This document shows, in pieces, positions 35,005-45,646 of a stretch of 64,000 nucleotides of DNA (positions are counted from its first letter, which is position 1; the number at the start of each line of letters is the position of its first letter). The notes below the pieces were generated by a model. That model was not told the origin of the DNA. It saw nothing but the letters and a program-made list of their open reading frames with translations, and did no database searches. The stretch lies in the NCBI RefSeq assembly GCF_019343195.1, contig NZ_RPHB01000011.1, positions 1 through 64,000 on the forward strand, in the 5' to 3' direction. The position numbers were made by a program, and so were the translations under genes. Source of the DNA: Arthrospiribacter ruber (GTDB lineage Bacteria; Bacteroidota; Bacteroidia; Cytophagales; Cyclobacteriaceae).

Positions 35005-38000
35005 TTGAGATTACCCATTGCCATATTGAGCCTGATTTTTGGTATCCTTTTTTCCTGTTCTGATCCCTCAGGGAAGGAAAAGATACTTTTTGAGCTGATG
35101 CCAAAAAGTCATACCGGAATAAACTTCAGCAACGAGCTCAATTATACGGAGCATTTTAACCCTTACACTTTTAGAAATTTCTACAATGGTGCGGGAGTAG
35201 CCTTGGGAGATATCAACAATGACGGGCTGATTGATATTTTTTTGGCAGGAAATCAGACAGAAAATAAACTCTACCTCAACAAAGGGAATTTTGTATTTGA
35301 AGACATAACAGAAAAAGCCGGGTTGGCAGTTCCTGGAATCTGGTCCACAGGCGTTTCTATGGCAGATGTCAATGGAGATGGACTTTTGGATATTTACATT
35401 TGTAAATCCGGGCCATTGGGAGGAGAAGAGAGACACAACTCACTTTATATCAATAATGGAGACCTGACATTCACTGAAATGGCTCAGGAATATGGTATTG
35501 CAGATGAAGGGCTTTCCCAGCATGCTGTATTTTTTGATTTTGACAAAGACGGCGACCTGGACATGTATCTGCTCAACAATTCCGCAAGATCAGTAGGTCT
35601 CAATGACCTGCGTACAGGACAAAGAGATATCCGTGACCCTTTTGGAGGCAATAAGCTTTACCGCAATGATGGGGATGGTTTTGCGGATATCAGTGAAGAA
35701 GCAGGCATTTATGGATCTGCCATAGGTTATGGTCTGGGAGTGACGGTAGCTGACGTGAACAAAGATGGCTGGCCGGATTTATATGTTTCCAATGATTTTT
35801 TTGAAAAAGACTACCTGTATATCAACAATCAGGACGGGACTTTTAGAGAGGCTTTGGAAGAGATGATGACTGAGATCAGCATGGGCTCCATGGGAGCGGA
35901 CATTGCTGACCTGGACAATGATGGCTGGATGGATATTTTCGTGACGGAAATGCTACCGGCAAGTTTGGAACGTGTCAAGACCAAGACCCCGTTTGAAGAA
36001 TGGGATAAATATCAGGCCAATGTGGATGCAGGCTATTTTCACCAGTTTACACGAAACACCTTGCAGCGCAATATGGGTTTCAAGCCTGCGAGCACTGATG
36101 TGCACTTTTCGGAAATTTCACGCTTTTCCGGAGTACATGCCACAGATTGGTCTTGGGGGGCATTGATTTTTGACATGGACAATGACGGCTTTAGGGACAT
36201 TTTCGTAGCCAATGGCATTGTCAAAGACCTGACGGATTTTGATTATGTGGATTATTACGCTCACAATCAAGCTCAGATTGCCCAAAATAGAAAGGACTCT
36301 ACTTTGATCATCAGTATGATCAATAATTTTCCTTCCGAACCGCAAAGGAATTTCTTTTTCAAAAACAAGGGGGCATTTGTATTTGAAGATGTGGCAGCTG
36401 CTATCGGAATGGATCAGCTGACCTTTTCTACCGGTGCGGCTTATGCCGACCTGGACAATGACGGAGATCTTGACCTGGTGGTAAATAACCTCGAGGGAGA
36501 GCTGTTTATTTTCAAAAACAACAGCAATGAATTGAACAACAACCATTTTTTGCAATTGGATTTAGGGAATCATTTTGGTGCTCAGGTCACTGTCTTTGCA
36601 GGGGAAAAGCTCTGGTATGCCGAGCATAATCCGGTCAAAGGTTACATGTCTTCAGTTGACCCACGCCTGCATTTTGGCCTTGGAAAAGTGGAGCAAATTG
36701 ATTCTGTTCGGATTGTTTGGCCTGACGGGCAGCAACAGGTCATGGAAAGGATGGCTGTAGATACATTATTGAAAGTTTTGCCACAGCCCAACAGAGACCC
36801 GTTCGATTATCGCATGCCTGTCCAAGAGGAACGTTTAATGGAAATAGAAGGTGTGTTTCCATGGAAGCATAAAGAAAGTGCATTTATTGATTTTGACAGA
36901 GACAGGCTTCGTTTTTATATGATATCCAACGAGGGCCCAAGGCCGGCGATAGCTGATGTCAATGGAGATGGGCTGGATGATGTTTTTATGCCAGGAGCCA
37001 AGGGTCAGGCTTCAGCGCTTTTATTGCAACAGGCCGATGGGAAATTCAGAATTCATCAAAAATTTGATACACACAGCCTATCCGAGGATGTTGTGGCCCA
37101 TTTTTTTGATGCCAATGGGAATGGACTTGTGGATTTGTATGTAGGCAGTGGCAGCCTTGAATTTAGCATCAAAAGCCCTCACTATCAGGACAGGATTTAT
37201 TTCAATGATGGAAAGGGGAATTTTACCTTGTCCGAAAACTCCCTGCCACAGGATTTTGAAAGTACCGCTTTTGTGAAATCTTTTGACTACGATAGAGACG
37301 GGTACTTGGATCTGTTGATTGGGGTACGCACCTTCCCCTTTGCCTATGGTATGCCGGGCAGTCTCAAGCTGCTCCTCAATCAGGGAGATGGGAGCTTTGA
37401 AAAATTACAGTTGGAAGAATTTGAAAACTTGGGAATGCTAACAGATTTGGCTGTAGCAGACCTTGATGGAGATGGTGACGAGGAGATTTTGGTGACAGGC
37501 GAATGGATGCCAATTAAAGTTTTCAAGAGAACAGGTGAATCCTTTAAAGAGGTAGCAGAAGACTTGGGATTGAATGCAGGAGCAGGACTATGGAATAGAA
37601 TTTCCGTGCATCAAGACAATGAGCAGTTACAATTGTTGGTGGGCAATATGGGTACAAATACCCGTTTAAAAGCAACGGAGGATGAGCCTTTACGCATGTA
37701 TGTCAATGATTTCGACCGAAATGGAAGTATTGAACAAATAATCACCATATATGAAAACGGAGAGTCTTATCCTCTTGCACTGAAGTCCAGTCTACTCAAA
37801 CAGCTTCCAGGGCTTAGGAAGCAGCTGTTGAGCTATGACATTTACAAAGACAAAAAGATAGAGGATCTTTTCTCCAAGGATATCATCGAAAGCAGTTTGG
37901 TTTTGGAAGTGAAGACTTTAGAATCAGTGCTTTTCAGAAGGGATGAAAATGGTACCTTTGTTCGGATCGATCTTCCGGCTGAATTGCAATATGCGCCTGT

Positions 38001-38280
38001 TTATGCGGCCTTCAATTTAAAGAAACTGACTGGGCAAAACAGTTGGCTGCTAGGAGGTAATCTTAGTAAAATTAAACCCGAACTGGGAACTCAGATGGGA
38101 AGCTATGGTTGGTTGTTGGAGGAAAGGGAAAGTAATAAATGGGAAGTGCTGCCTGCCAGCAAGTCGGGAATATTTGTCACCGGAGAAATAAGGGATATTC
38201 AACAAGTGAAAACCCGGGATGGCCACCTCCTTTTGGTGAGCCGAAACAATGATTACCCTAAACTGTATAAGAATAGATGA
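35005..38280 (+). CDS. FG-GAP/VCBS-repeat lipoprotein with ASPIC-UnbV domain, copy 1
   Basis: About 1091 residues from a TTG start at 35005, chosen because it gives a compact lipoprotein signal (RLPIAILSLIFGILFSC). The longest frame begins at a GTG inside the terminator stem, which is unlikely. Two sets of calcium-binding FG-GAP repeats (D-x-N-x-D-G-x-x-D, as in GDINNDGLIDIF and ADVNGDGLLDIY) flank a central ASPIC/UnbV domain (HFGAQVTVFAGEKLWY ... DPRLHFGLGKVEQIDSVRIVWPDG). Such proteins form beta-propellers on the outer surface. This is the first of three paralogues in tandem. Confidence 0.88.
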   Translation: MRLPIAILSLIFGILFSCSDPSGKEKILFELMPKSHTGINFSNELNYTEHFNPYTFRNFYNGAGVALGDINNDGLIDIFLAGNQTENKLYLNKGNFVFEDITEKAGLAVPGIWSTGVSMADVNGDGLLDIYICKSGPLGGEERHNSLYINNGDLTFTEMAQEYGIADEGLSQHAVFFDFDKDGDLDMYLLNNSARSVGLNDLRTGQRDIRDPFGGNKLYRNDGDGFADISEEAGIYGSAIGYGLGVTVADVNKDGWPDLYVSNDFFEKDYLYINNQDGTFREALEEMMTEISMGSMGADIADLDNDGWMDIFVTEMLPASLERVKTKTPFEEWDKYQANVDAGYFHQFTRNTLQRNMGFKPASTDVHFSEISRFSGVHATDWSWGALIFDMDNDGFRDIFVANGIVKDLTDFDYVDYYAHNQAQIAQNRKDSTLIISMINNFPSEPQRNFFFKNKGAFVFEDVAAAIGMDQLTFSTGAAYADLDNDGDLDLVVNNLEGELFIFKNNSNELNNNHFLQLDLGNHFGAQVTVFAGEKLWYAEHNPVKGYMSSVDPRLHFGLGKVEQIDSVRIVWPDGQQQVMERMAVDTLLKVLPQPNRDPFDYRMPVQEERLMEIEGVFPWKHKESAFIDFDRDRLRFYMISNEGPRPAIADVNGDGLDDVFMPGAKGQASALLLQQADGKFRIHQKFDTHSLSEDVVAHFFDANGNGLVDLYVGSGSLEFSIKSPHYQDRIYFNDGKGNFTLSENSLPQDFESTAFVKSFDYDRDGYLDLLIGVRTFPFAYGMPGSLKLLLNQGDGSFEKLQLEEFENLGMLTDLAVADLDGDGDEEILVTGEWMPIKVFKRTGESFKEVAEDLGLNAGAGLWNRISVHQDNEQLQLLVGNMGTNTRLKATEDEPLRMYVNDFDRNGSIEQIITIYENGESYPLALKSSLLKQLPGLRKQLLSYDIYKDKKIEDLFSKDIIESSLVLEVKTLESVLFRRDENGTFVRIDLPAELQYAPVYAAFNLKKLTGQNSWLLGGNLSKIKPELGTQMGSYGWLLEERESNKWEVLPASKSGIFVTGEIRDIQQVKTRDGHLLLVSRNNDYPKLYKNR

Positions 38281-38879
38281 AGTATACGAGTATGAAGAAA
38301 AGTTTTGGATGTTTGATGCTGCTGTTGGCTATAGCTTTCGGCTGCCAACCAAAAACTGAATTTGATAAAGTCAAGGAAAGAGAGCTGGCATCCGGAAAGG
38401 TGGTAGAAGATTTATTTTTGGATTTGAAGTTTGGTATGGGGAGAAAGGAATTTTTTGGACATTGTTGGGAGCTGAACAAGCAAGGTGTGCTGACCAATGG
38501 TGCACATTATTTACAGGTCCTATACCGACCTGAGGTACCTTCAGGAAAGGAAGTCCACATGCATTTTTATCCTCAGTTTGAAGACGATCAGATTTACTTC
38601 ATGCCTATAGAATTCAATTATCCGGCTTGGTTTCCCGGTAATGAAGATTATGAAGTGGAGAAGTTGATGGAAGATGTGGTGGGTTTATTGGAATCCTGGT
38701 ATGGTGAGGGCTTCTTTGAAGTGACCAATAGCAATAAAACTGCAAGGGCCATCGTGAAAGTAGATGGCAACAGGCTGATCAGGGTGTTTAAGAAGAACAT
38801 CACAAATGTAAGAGTGGAAATACTGGACCTTAGGGTGAAAGACCTAGGGGATATGATAAAAATGAAGGAAGATGCTTAA
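38277..38879 (+). CDS. Small lipoprotein between the FG-GAP paralogues
   Basis: 200 residues. It overlaps the stop of the previous gene (ATGA at 38277), and a second ATG at 38292 gives the more typical signal (MKKSFGCLMLLLAIAFGC with lipobox IAFGC); either start is possible. The mature part has DLKFGMGRKEFFGHCWELNKQG and a basic C-terminus. No named family was recognised. Its stop overlaps the next gene start by 8 bases, so all these genes are co-translated. Confidence 0.75.
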   Translation: MKYTSMKKSFGCLMLLLAIAFGCQPKTEFDKVKERELASGKVVEDLFLDLKFGMGRKEFFGHCWELNKQGVLTNGAHYLQVLYRPEVPSGKEVHMHFYPQFEDDQIYFMPIEFNYPAWFPGNEDYEVEKLMEDVVGLLESWYGEGFFEVTNSNKTARAIVKVDGNRLIRVFKKNITNVRVEILDLRVKDLGDMIKMKEDA

Positions 38880-41800
38880 AAGGATGAGATCGCTATTTTT
38901 GCTATTGACGCTACTTATCTTCTTTGCCTGTCAGCAGGAAACAGAAGAAGAAAGAGATAGCCTTTTCCAAAAAATCCCATCTTCACATTCCGGTGTAGAC
39001 TTTAGAAATGACCTGGAGTTTGATGAAAAATTCAATATTTTCACCTACCGTAATTTCTACAATGGTGGAGGCGTGGCTTTAGGGGATGTCAACAATGATG
39101 GTTTGCTCGATATTTATCTGACTTCCAATATGGGAGAAAACAAACTGTACATCAATGAGGGGGATTTTAAATTCAGAGATGTTACAGCAGAAGCAGGAGT
39201 GGCAGGTACCCGTGCCTGGAGCACAGGGGTAGCTATGGCGGATGTGAACGGGGATGGTTTGCTGGATATTTATGTCTGTAATTCCGGGGATGTCAAGGGA
39301 GATAATAAGCAAAACGAACTTTTCATCAATAATGGAGACGGAACCTTCACCGAAATGGCCGAAGCCTATGGGTTGGCGGATCAGGGATATTCTACCCATG
39401 CCGTATTTTTTGATTTTGACAATGATGGCGACTTAGATGTCTATTTGCTCAACAACAGTTATCAGGCCATTGGTAGCTTCAACAAGATGCAAAACGAAAG
39501 ACCTCGAAGAGATCCTGTCGGGGGTGATAAATTGTTCAGGAATGACGGTGGAGTGTTTACAGATGTGTCTGAGGAAGCCGGAATATATGGCTCTGTTATA
39601 GGATTCGGGTTGGGTATTACCATAGGTGATGTCAATCGTGATGGATGGATGGATATCTTTATTTCAAATGATTTCTTTGAAAGGGATTACCTTTATATCA
39701 ACAATCAGGATGGGACTTTTACCGAATCGCTCACCGATTATATGCGCTCTACTTCGGCGGCCTCAATGGGGGCTGATATTGCGGACATCAACAATGATGG
39801 GTATCTGGATATTTTTGTGACAGAAATGCTTCCCGAACCACCTGAAAGACTAAAGCAGATCACCACTTTTGAATCTTGGGACAAGTTCCAGTTTAACGTA
39901 GAGCACGGATATCATTACCAATATACCCGCAACATGCTCCATGTCAACAATGGAGACGGGACCTTCAGTGACTTGGGCCGTATGGCCAATGTGGAGGCGA
40001 CTGATTGGTCATGGGCCGCTCTGATGTTTGATATGGACAATGATGGCCTCAAAGACATCTTTGTTGCTAACGGCATTTATCAGGACCTTACAGACTTGGA
40101 TTACCTTAATTTCATAGACAATGCGGAAACCAAAAGGGCGATCATTTCACAGGAAGGGGTTGACTATCGAAAGCTGATTGACCCCATGCCTGTCAACCCC
40201 ATTCCCAATTATGCCTATAAGAATAAAGGAGACCTTGTTTTTGAAAATGTAGTGCAGGAGTGGGGATTGGGAGACCCCATACATTCCAACGGTTCAGCTT
40301 ATGGAGATCTCAACAATGATGGGACTTTGGACCTGGTTGTCAATAATGTGAACAATGAAGTTCTGATTTTCAAAAACAGGAGTTTGGAGTTTTTTCCCGA
40401 AAATAACTTCCTCAAAATATCACTGGAAGGAAAGGCTGACAATACTGCAGCCGTAGGTACACAGGTGAAAGTAATTTTGGATAATGGAACCCTCTATCAG
40501 GAACAAATGCCGAACAGGGGATTCCAATCTTCTGTAGATCCAAGACTGAATTTTGGATTGGGAAAAGCTGATAGGATCAAAGAGGTTCAAGTAAGATGGC
40601 CTGATGGTAAGCTTACCCTTTTGGAAGATATAGAAGTCAATCAAAGCCTTCACTTGAAATGGGAAGAAGGAGTAGATGCTCCTGAAGGTTTCAGGTTTTT
40701 TGAAGAACCTAAAGGCAAGATCTTCAAAAAAGAGAATGCAGAAGAAATCCTTGATTTCAGGCATAAGGAAAATCAAGCCGTCGACTTTGATAGAGACAGG
40801 TTGACTTATCACATGCTTTCAACGGAAGGACCTAAAGCCGTGTGGGGGGATGTGACAGGCAATGGACTTCAGGACGTTTACCTGGGTGGAGCAAAGGGTT
40901 TTCCAGGCCAGTTGTTCCTGCAGGTTGCTGAGGGACAGTTTAAGGCATCCTCTCAGGAAGTGTTCAGAGAAGATCGTATTTCTGAAGATACCCATGGAGT
41001 ATTCTTTGATGCCAATGGAAACGGACATCTGGACTTATTTGTGACTTCGGGAGGTAATGAATCAGCCTTTGGAGCCTTGGATCTTTCTGATCGGCTGTAC
41101 CTGAATGATGGAAAAGGAATCTTTACCAAGTCCTTGGATTCTGGTCTGGAAAATTTCAAAAACAGCAGTAAAGTAGTCCGGGTATTGGATGTCAATGGTG
41201 ATGGACATTTGGACTTATTTGTGGGCAGTAGGGTAATCCCTTTCCTTTACGGGGTCAATGCCAGCAGCATGATATTGGTCAATGATGGGACAGGGAAGTT
41301 TAAAGACGGAACAGAAGAGTTTGCCCCTGACCTTAAAGAAATAGGGATGGTAACAGACGCCGTTTTGGTGGACCATGATGGTGATGGTCTTGAAGACCTT
41401 GTTCTGGTAGGGGAGTGGATGGCACCGACAATCCTGAAAAATACGGGCGGTAAATTTGAGAAGATGGACTTGCCCGATCTTGAAAATTTTAAAGGCTGGT
41501 ACCAGAGTATTGCCGTAGGTGACTTCGATGGGGACGGAAGACCTGATTTTGTGCTGGGCAACCATGGGCTGAATAGCCGTTTCAAACCCACTTCCGAAAG
41601 CCCTATCCGCATGTTTGTCAATGATTTTGACCAGAATGGAAGTGTGGAGCATCTCTTTGTCCAAAAGGAGGGGGGAAGACATGTTCCGTTTACACTGAAG
41701 CATCAATTGGAAATGCAGGTTCCCTCCATCAAGAAGCGTTTTCTCAAATACAGTACCTACAATAACAAATACCTTGAAGACATCTTCACCCCACAGGAGC

Positions 41801-42195
41801 TTAAAAATGCCGTCATGCAGGAATTGAATTTCCGTGAATCGGCCATCATGCTCAATAAAGGAGGGGGTGATTTTGAGGTCAAAGCCTTACCGAGAATGGC
41901 CCAGAGGTCCTGGATGTACAGCATTTTGGTTTTGGATATTAACGGGGATGGAGCAGATGATCTGATTCTTGCAGGGAACCTAGAAGGAGCCAAACCGGAA
42001 GTAGGTCAATATGACGGAAGTTATGGAGAACTGCTTTTAGGGAATGGTGATGGGACATTTGAGTATGTGCCAAACAGAGAACACGGACTTCAGCTACATG
42101 GGGATATTCGGGATTTGCATTTGGTTAGGAAAAAGGATCAGACACTATTGATGGTGGTCAAGAATAATGATGCTGTTGAATTTTGGTCTTTCTGA
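38872..42195 (+). CDS. FG-GAP/VCBS-repeat lipoprotein with ASPIC-UnbV domain, copy 2
   Basis: 1107 residues. Lipobox IFFAC (Cys about 20). Early segment FRNDLEFDEKFNIFTYRNFY, as in copy 1 (FSNELNYTEHFNPYTFRNFY), then repeats such as GDVNNDGLLDIYL and ADVNGDGLLDIYV, a central ASPIC/UnbV domain (VGTQVKVILDNGTLYQEQM ... DPRLNFGLGKADRIKEVQVRW), and a second repeat block. Copies 1 and 2 are clearly homologous throughout. Expected at the outer membrane, calcium-stabilised, probably binding a polymer or a partner protein. Confidence 0.9.
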   Translation: MLKRMRSLFLLLTLLIFFACQQETEEERDSLFQKIPSSHSGVDFRNDLEFDEKFNIFTYRNFYNGGGVALGDVNNDGLLDIYLTSNMGENKLYINEGDFKFRDVTAEAGVAGTRAWSTGVAMADVNGDGLLDIYVCNSGDVKGDNKQNELFINNGDGTFTEMAEAYGLADQGYSTHAVFFDFDNDGDLDVYLLNNSYQAIGSFNKMQNERPRRDPVGGDKLFRNDGGVFTDVSEEAGIYGSVIGFGLGITIGDVNRDGWMDIFISNDFFERDYLYINNQDGTFTESLTDYMRSTSAASMGADIADINNDGYLDIFVTEMLPEPPERLKQITTFESWDKFQFNVEHGYHYQYTRNMLHVNNGDGTFSDLGRMANVEATDWSWAALMFDMDNDGLKDIFVANGIYQDLTDLDYLNFIDNAETKRAIISQEGVDYRKLIDPMPVNPIPNYAYKNKGDLVFENVVQEWGLGDPIHSNGSAYGDLNNDGTLDLVVNNVNNEVLIFKNRSLEFFPENNFLKISLEGKADNTAAVGTQVKVILDNGTLYQEQMPNRGFQSSVDPRLNFGLGKADRIKEVQVRWPDGKLTLLEDIEVNQSLHLKWEEGVDAPEGFRFFEEPKGKIFKKENAEEILDFRHKENQAVDFDRDRLTYHMLSTEGPKAVWGDVTGNGLQDVYLGGAKGFPGQLFLQVAEGQFKASSQEVFREDRISEDTHGVFFDANGNGHLDLFVTSGGNESAFGALDLSDRLYLNDGKGIFTKSLDSGLENFKNSSKVVRVLDVNGDGHLDLFVGSRVIPFLYGVNASSMILVNDGTGKFKDGTEEFAPDLKEIGMVTDAVLVDHDGDGLEDLVLVGEWMAPTILKNTGGKFEKMDLPDLENFKGWYQSIAVGDFDGDGRPDFVLGNHGLNSRFKPTSESPIRMFVNDFDQNGSVEHLFVQKEGGRHVPFTLKHQLEMQVPSIKKRFLKYSTYNNKYLEDIFTPQELKNAVMQELNFRESAIMLNKGGGDFEVKALPRMAQRSWMYSILVLDINGDGADDLILAGNLEGAKPEVGQYDGSYGELLLGNGDGTFEYVPNREHGLQLHGDIRDLHLVRKKDQTLLMVVKNNDAVEFWSF

Positions 42196-42198
42196 GTT

Positions 42199-45100
42199 AT
42201 GAGGAAGTTTGGGTTAGCTTGTTTTTTGATATTAATAGCTTGCTTTTCCTGTGCCAAGAAATCTCAGGAAAATGCCCTCTTTGAATTGATGGATCCAGGA
42301 TATTCCGGGATTGACTTTAGAAATGACCTCACTTCCACGGACAGCCTCAACATCATAGAATATCTTTATTTCTACAATGGGGGCGGTGTGGCATTAGGCG
42401 ACATCAACAACGATGGCTTGGTAGATATTTATTTTACTTCCAATCAGGGGGAAAACAAGCTGTATCTCAATAAAGGGGATTTTCAATTTGAAGATATCAC
42501 CGATCAGGCAGGAGTAAATGGAGAGGGAGGATGGTCTACAGGTGTGACCATGGCCGATGTCAATGGTGACGGTCTGCTGGACATTTACGTCTGCCAAGTA
42601 GGAGGCTATAAAGGACTTAAAGGGAAGAACAGGCTTTATATTAATAATGGGGACCTGACATTTACGGATCAAGCGGAAAAATACGGGGTTGATTTTGAAG
42701 GTTTTTCTACCCATGCAGTTTTTTTTGATTATGACCAGGATGGAGATTTGGACCTATATTTACTCAATCACTCTATCAAAAAACCGGAAGTATTTTCCCA
42801 TGCTGACACCAAATTCACCTCAGTAGATGAAAGGGGAGGAGACAAACTTTTCAAGAACTTGATCAGCGAAGGAGAAGAAAAGATGGAGGAGGTGACCGCT
42901 GAAGCCGGGATTCTTTCCAGTAGTTTAGGCTTTGGCCTAGGAGTAGGCATTGCCGATGTCAATCAGGATGGTTGGTTGGACATCTATGTTTCCAATGATT
43001 TTACAGAAGATGATTACCTCTATATCAATCAGGGTGATGGGACCTTCAAGGAATCTTTGGGAGAGTATATCGCCCATACCAGCCGATACAGCATGGGAAA
43101 TGATTTGGCAGATATCAATCAGGATGGTTTGCCTGATATTTTTACCACAGATATGCTTCCCGAAGATCCTGAGATCTGGATGAAATCGGTGGGAGAAGAC
43201 AAGCAGGAAGTATTTGATGTCAAGAAGCGTATGGGCTATAAAGATCAGTACGTGCGCAACCACCTTCAGCTCAACCGCGGCAATGGGAAATTCAGCGACA
43301 TAGCTCTGTTGACCGGTACCTTTGCCACAGACTGGAGTTGGTCTCCGCTTATTTTTGATATGGACAATGATGGACTTGGGGACATCCATGTCACCAACGG
43401 AATAGTCAAGCGGCCCAATGATCTGGACTTCATCCAATACAGTCAGTCACCGGGTGCTGGCCTGGAACCGCAGGAAATACAGGATAGAATGATTGAGATG
43501 CTTCCTACCATGAAGCTCTCCAATTATGCATTTAGACAAAGCGGTAAGCTACAATTCGAAAATGTAGCATATGATTGGGGACTGGGACAGCCTTCCTATT
43601 CCAATGGATCGGCTTATGCTGATCTGGATAATGATGGTTATTTGGATTTGGTGATCAATAACCTCGATCAGGAAGCTTTTCTCTACAGAAACCTCAGTAA
43701 AGAAAAGCTGGGAAACAATTTCCTTCAGGTGGAACTGAAAGGAGATGCCTGGAATGTGTTTGGAATAGGTGCACAGGTTTGGGTCTTTGCAGGGGACAAT
43801 ACCTGGCAGCAGACCTTAAGTACATCGCGGGGCTTTCAGTCAGGTGGTTCTCCCAAGTTGACTTTTGGTTTGGGCAAAGTGGAGGAAATAGATTCCATAG
43901 TCGTCAGTTGGACTGCCAAAGAAGTAGAGAAATTTGAAAAGCAATCTGCCGGACAGAAAATAACCTTGGCCAAAGGCAAGGGTGAAAGGTCTTACAGACC
44001 AAAAAAGGAATTTCCGGAACCTGTCTTCACAATAGCAGAAGTAGATCTGGATTGGAAACATGAAGAAAACCTTGATTTTGACGAATTCAGGAGGGAGTAC
44101 CTCTTGCCCAGACGTTATGGAATGGAAGGACCTGCAATGACAGTAGGGGATATGAATGGAGATGGATTGGATGATATTTTCATAGGGGGGGCTAAGGGTC
44201 AAGCTGCTGTTTTATATTTTCAGCAGGAAGACGGGAGTTTTGAAAAAAGGGAAAACAGATTTTTTGAACAGCTTAAAGTAGCGGAAGATGTAGTGGCTGT
44301 ATTGGAAGATCTGAACGGGGATGGTTTCCCGGATTTGTATGTTGGAGGTGGGGGAAATGAATACAAAAGTGGAGAACTATTCAATTTTGACCGGATTTTT
44401 TTCAATGATGGTGAAGGGGATTTTTCATTCTCAATGAATGCACTGCCTCCAATTGGAGAAAATACCTCTACCATAGCCGTTCATGATGTAAACGGAGATG
44501 GGTTCCCGGATATTTTCGTGGGGGCATCGGTAGTAAGCGGAAGTTATGGTACTGAACCTAAATCAGTCCTATTGATCAATGATGGCAAAGGGGTGTTTTC
44601 AGATCAGACTGCTGATTATTTTGGTGAAAATCCAGGATTTGGAATGGTTCAAAAGGCTGTTTGGCAAGACTTGGATGGAGATGAGGAAAAAGAATTGGTG
44701 CTGGCAGGTGAATGGAGTCCTGTTATGGTCTTCAAAAAGCAAAGAGGAGGAACCTACCAACGAATTCTGAGTAAGGAGCTTGCCGTTACAGCAGGTTGGT
44801 ATACCGGTCTGTATCCGGAAAATGGGTCTGGTCAGATAGAGTTTTTTTTGGGTAACCTAGGTCTAAATTCAAAACTGAAGGCAGAAGCTGAAAAACCCGT
44901 ATGGCTGTATCTGCATGATTTTGATGGAAATGGTCAGACGGATCCAATAATTTTCCATTATATGAATGGCAGGTTGGTGCCTTTTGCCAGTAGGGACGAT
45001 TTGATCAGGCAGATTCCTGCGATCAAAGGACAACATTCGGATTACAAAAGTTACAGTAAGTTGGAAAATTCTGAGGGATTGTTTGAGAAAAACATGCTGA

Positions 45101-45489
45101 AGCAGGCAGACCAAAAACCTTTCAGGAACCAAAATTCTGGGGTATTGAAGATCAAAGAGGGCAAAGAATTGGATTTTGAAGCTTTTCCAATTGAGGCTCA
45201 GTTTGGGCCAATAAGAGATTTCGAAAGGTTCCAGGACAGCAAAGGGGAAGAGTATCTCCTTGCGGTGGGGGATTTTGGTGGTTTCAGGAATGATTTGGGC
45301 AATGCTGCTGCCCAGCCCCTGACTTTACTTAAGTTAGAAGAAGGACAATGGAAATACGTTCCTATTTCTTTACCTGCCAATACATACTGGGGAGAATACC
45401 GCTATGTACAAAAAATAGAAATTCAGGGTAAGGACCATCTTTTGGCTGTAAGAAACAATGAGAGTCCTGTATTTTTCAGGATACATTAG
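42199..45489 (+). CDS. FG-GAP/VCBS-repeat lipoprotein with ASPIC-UnbV domain, copy 3
   Basis: 1096 residues, 3 bases after copy 2. Lipobox IACFSC. Same plan: FRNDLTSTDSLNIIEYLYFY, GDINNDGLVDIYF, ADVNGDGLLDIYV, then ASPIC/UnbV (IGAQVWVFAGDNTWQQTLS ... SPKLTFGLGKVEEIDSIVVSW) and more repeats (GDMNGDGLDDIFI, HDVNGDGFPDIFV). It looks the most diverged of the three. Three tandem paralogues with different surface loops suggest specialised binding partners or a stacked complex. No enzyme motif is seen. Confidence 0.9.
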   Translation: MRKFGLACFLILIACFSCAKKSQENALFELMDPGYSGIDFRNDLTSTDSLNIIEYLYFYNGGGVALGDINNDGLVDIYFTSNQGENKLYLNKGDFQFEDITDQAGVNGEGGWSTGVTMADVNGDGLLDIYVCQVGGYKGLKGKNRLYINNGDLTFTDQAEKYGVDFEGFSTHAVFFDYDQDGDLDLYLLNHSIKKPEVFSHADTKFTSVDERGGDKLFKNLISEGEEKMEEVTAEAGILSSSLGFGLGVGIADVNQDGWLDIYVSNDFTEDDYLYINQGDGTFKESLGEYIAHTSRYSMGNDLADINQDGLPDIFTTDMLPEDPEIWMKSVGEDKQEVFDVKKRMGYKDQYVRNHLQLNRGNGKFSDIALLTGTFATDWSWSPLIFDMDNDGLGDIHVTNGIVKRPNDLDFIQYSQSPGAGLEPQEIQDRMIEMLPTMKLSNYAFRQSGKLQFENVAYDWGLGQPSYSNGSAYADLDNDGYLDLVINNLDQEAFLYRNLSKEKLGNNFLQVELKGDAWNVFGIGAQVWVFAGDNTWQQTLSTSRGFQSGGSPKLTFGLGKVEEIDSIVVSWTAKEVEKFEKQSAGQKITLAKGKGERSYRPKKEFPEPVFTIAEVDLDWKHEENLDFDEFRREYLLPRRYGMEGPAMTVGDMNGDGLDDIFIGGAKGQAAVLYFQQEDGSFEKRENRFFEQLKVAEDVVAVLEDLNGDGFPDLYVGGGGNEYKSGELFNFDRIFFNDGEGDFSFSMNALPPIGENTSTIAVHDVNGDGFPDIFVGASVVSGSYGTEPKSVLLINDGKGVFSDQTADYFGENPGFGMVQKAVWQDLDGDEEKELVLAGEWSPVMVFKKQRGGTYQRILSKELAVTAGWYTGLYPENGSGQIEFFLGNLGLNSKLKAEAEKPVWLYLHDFDGNGQTDPIIFHYMNGRLVPFASRDDLIRQIPAIKGQHSDYKSYSKLENSEGLFEKNMLKQADQKPFRNQNSGVLKIKEGKELDFEAFPIEAQFGPIRDFERFQDSKGEEYLLAVGDFGGFRNDLGNAAAQPLTLLKLEEGQWKYVPISLPANTYWGEYRYVQKIEIQGKDHLLAVRNNESPVFFRIH

Positions 45490-45646
45490 ATTCACTGCTG
45501 AAAATCATACAAATCAGTATTCATGAAATAATGTAAAATTGGTATTATTCCTTAGCTTTGGAGTCAAACTTCCCGGTTTTTGCCAGTGTTTTTGACTGAC
45601 TGATAGGGATTTGTTAAATTTGAATAACAAAAGATTAAAGATTAGC

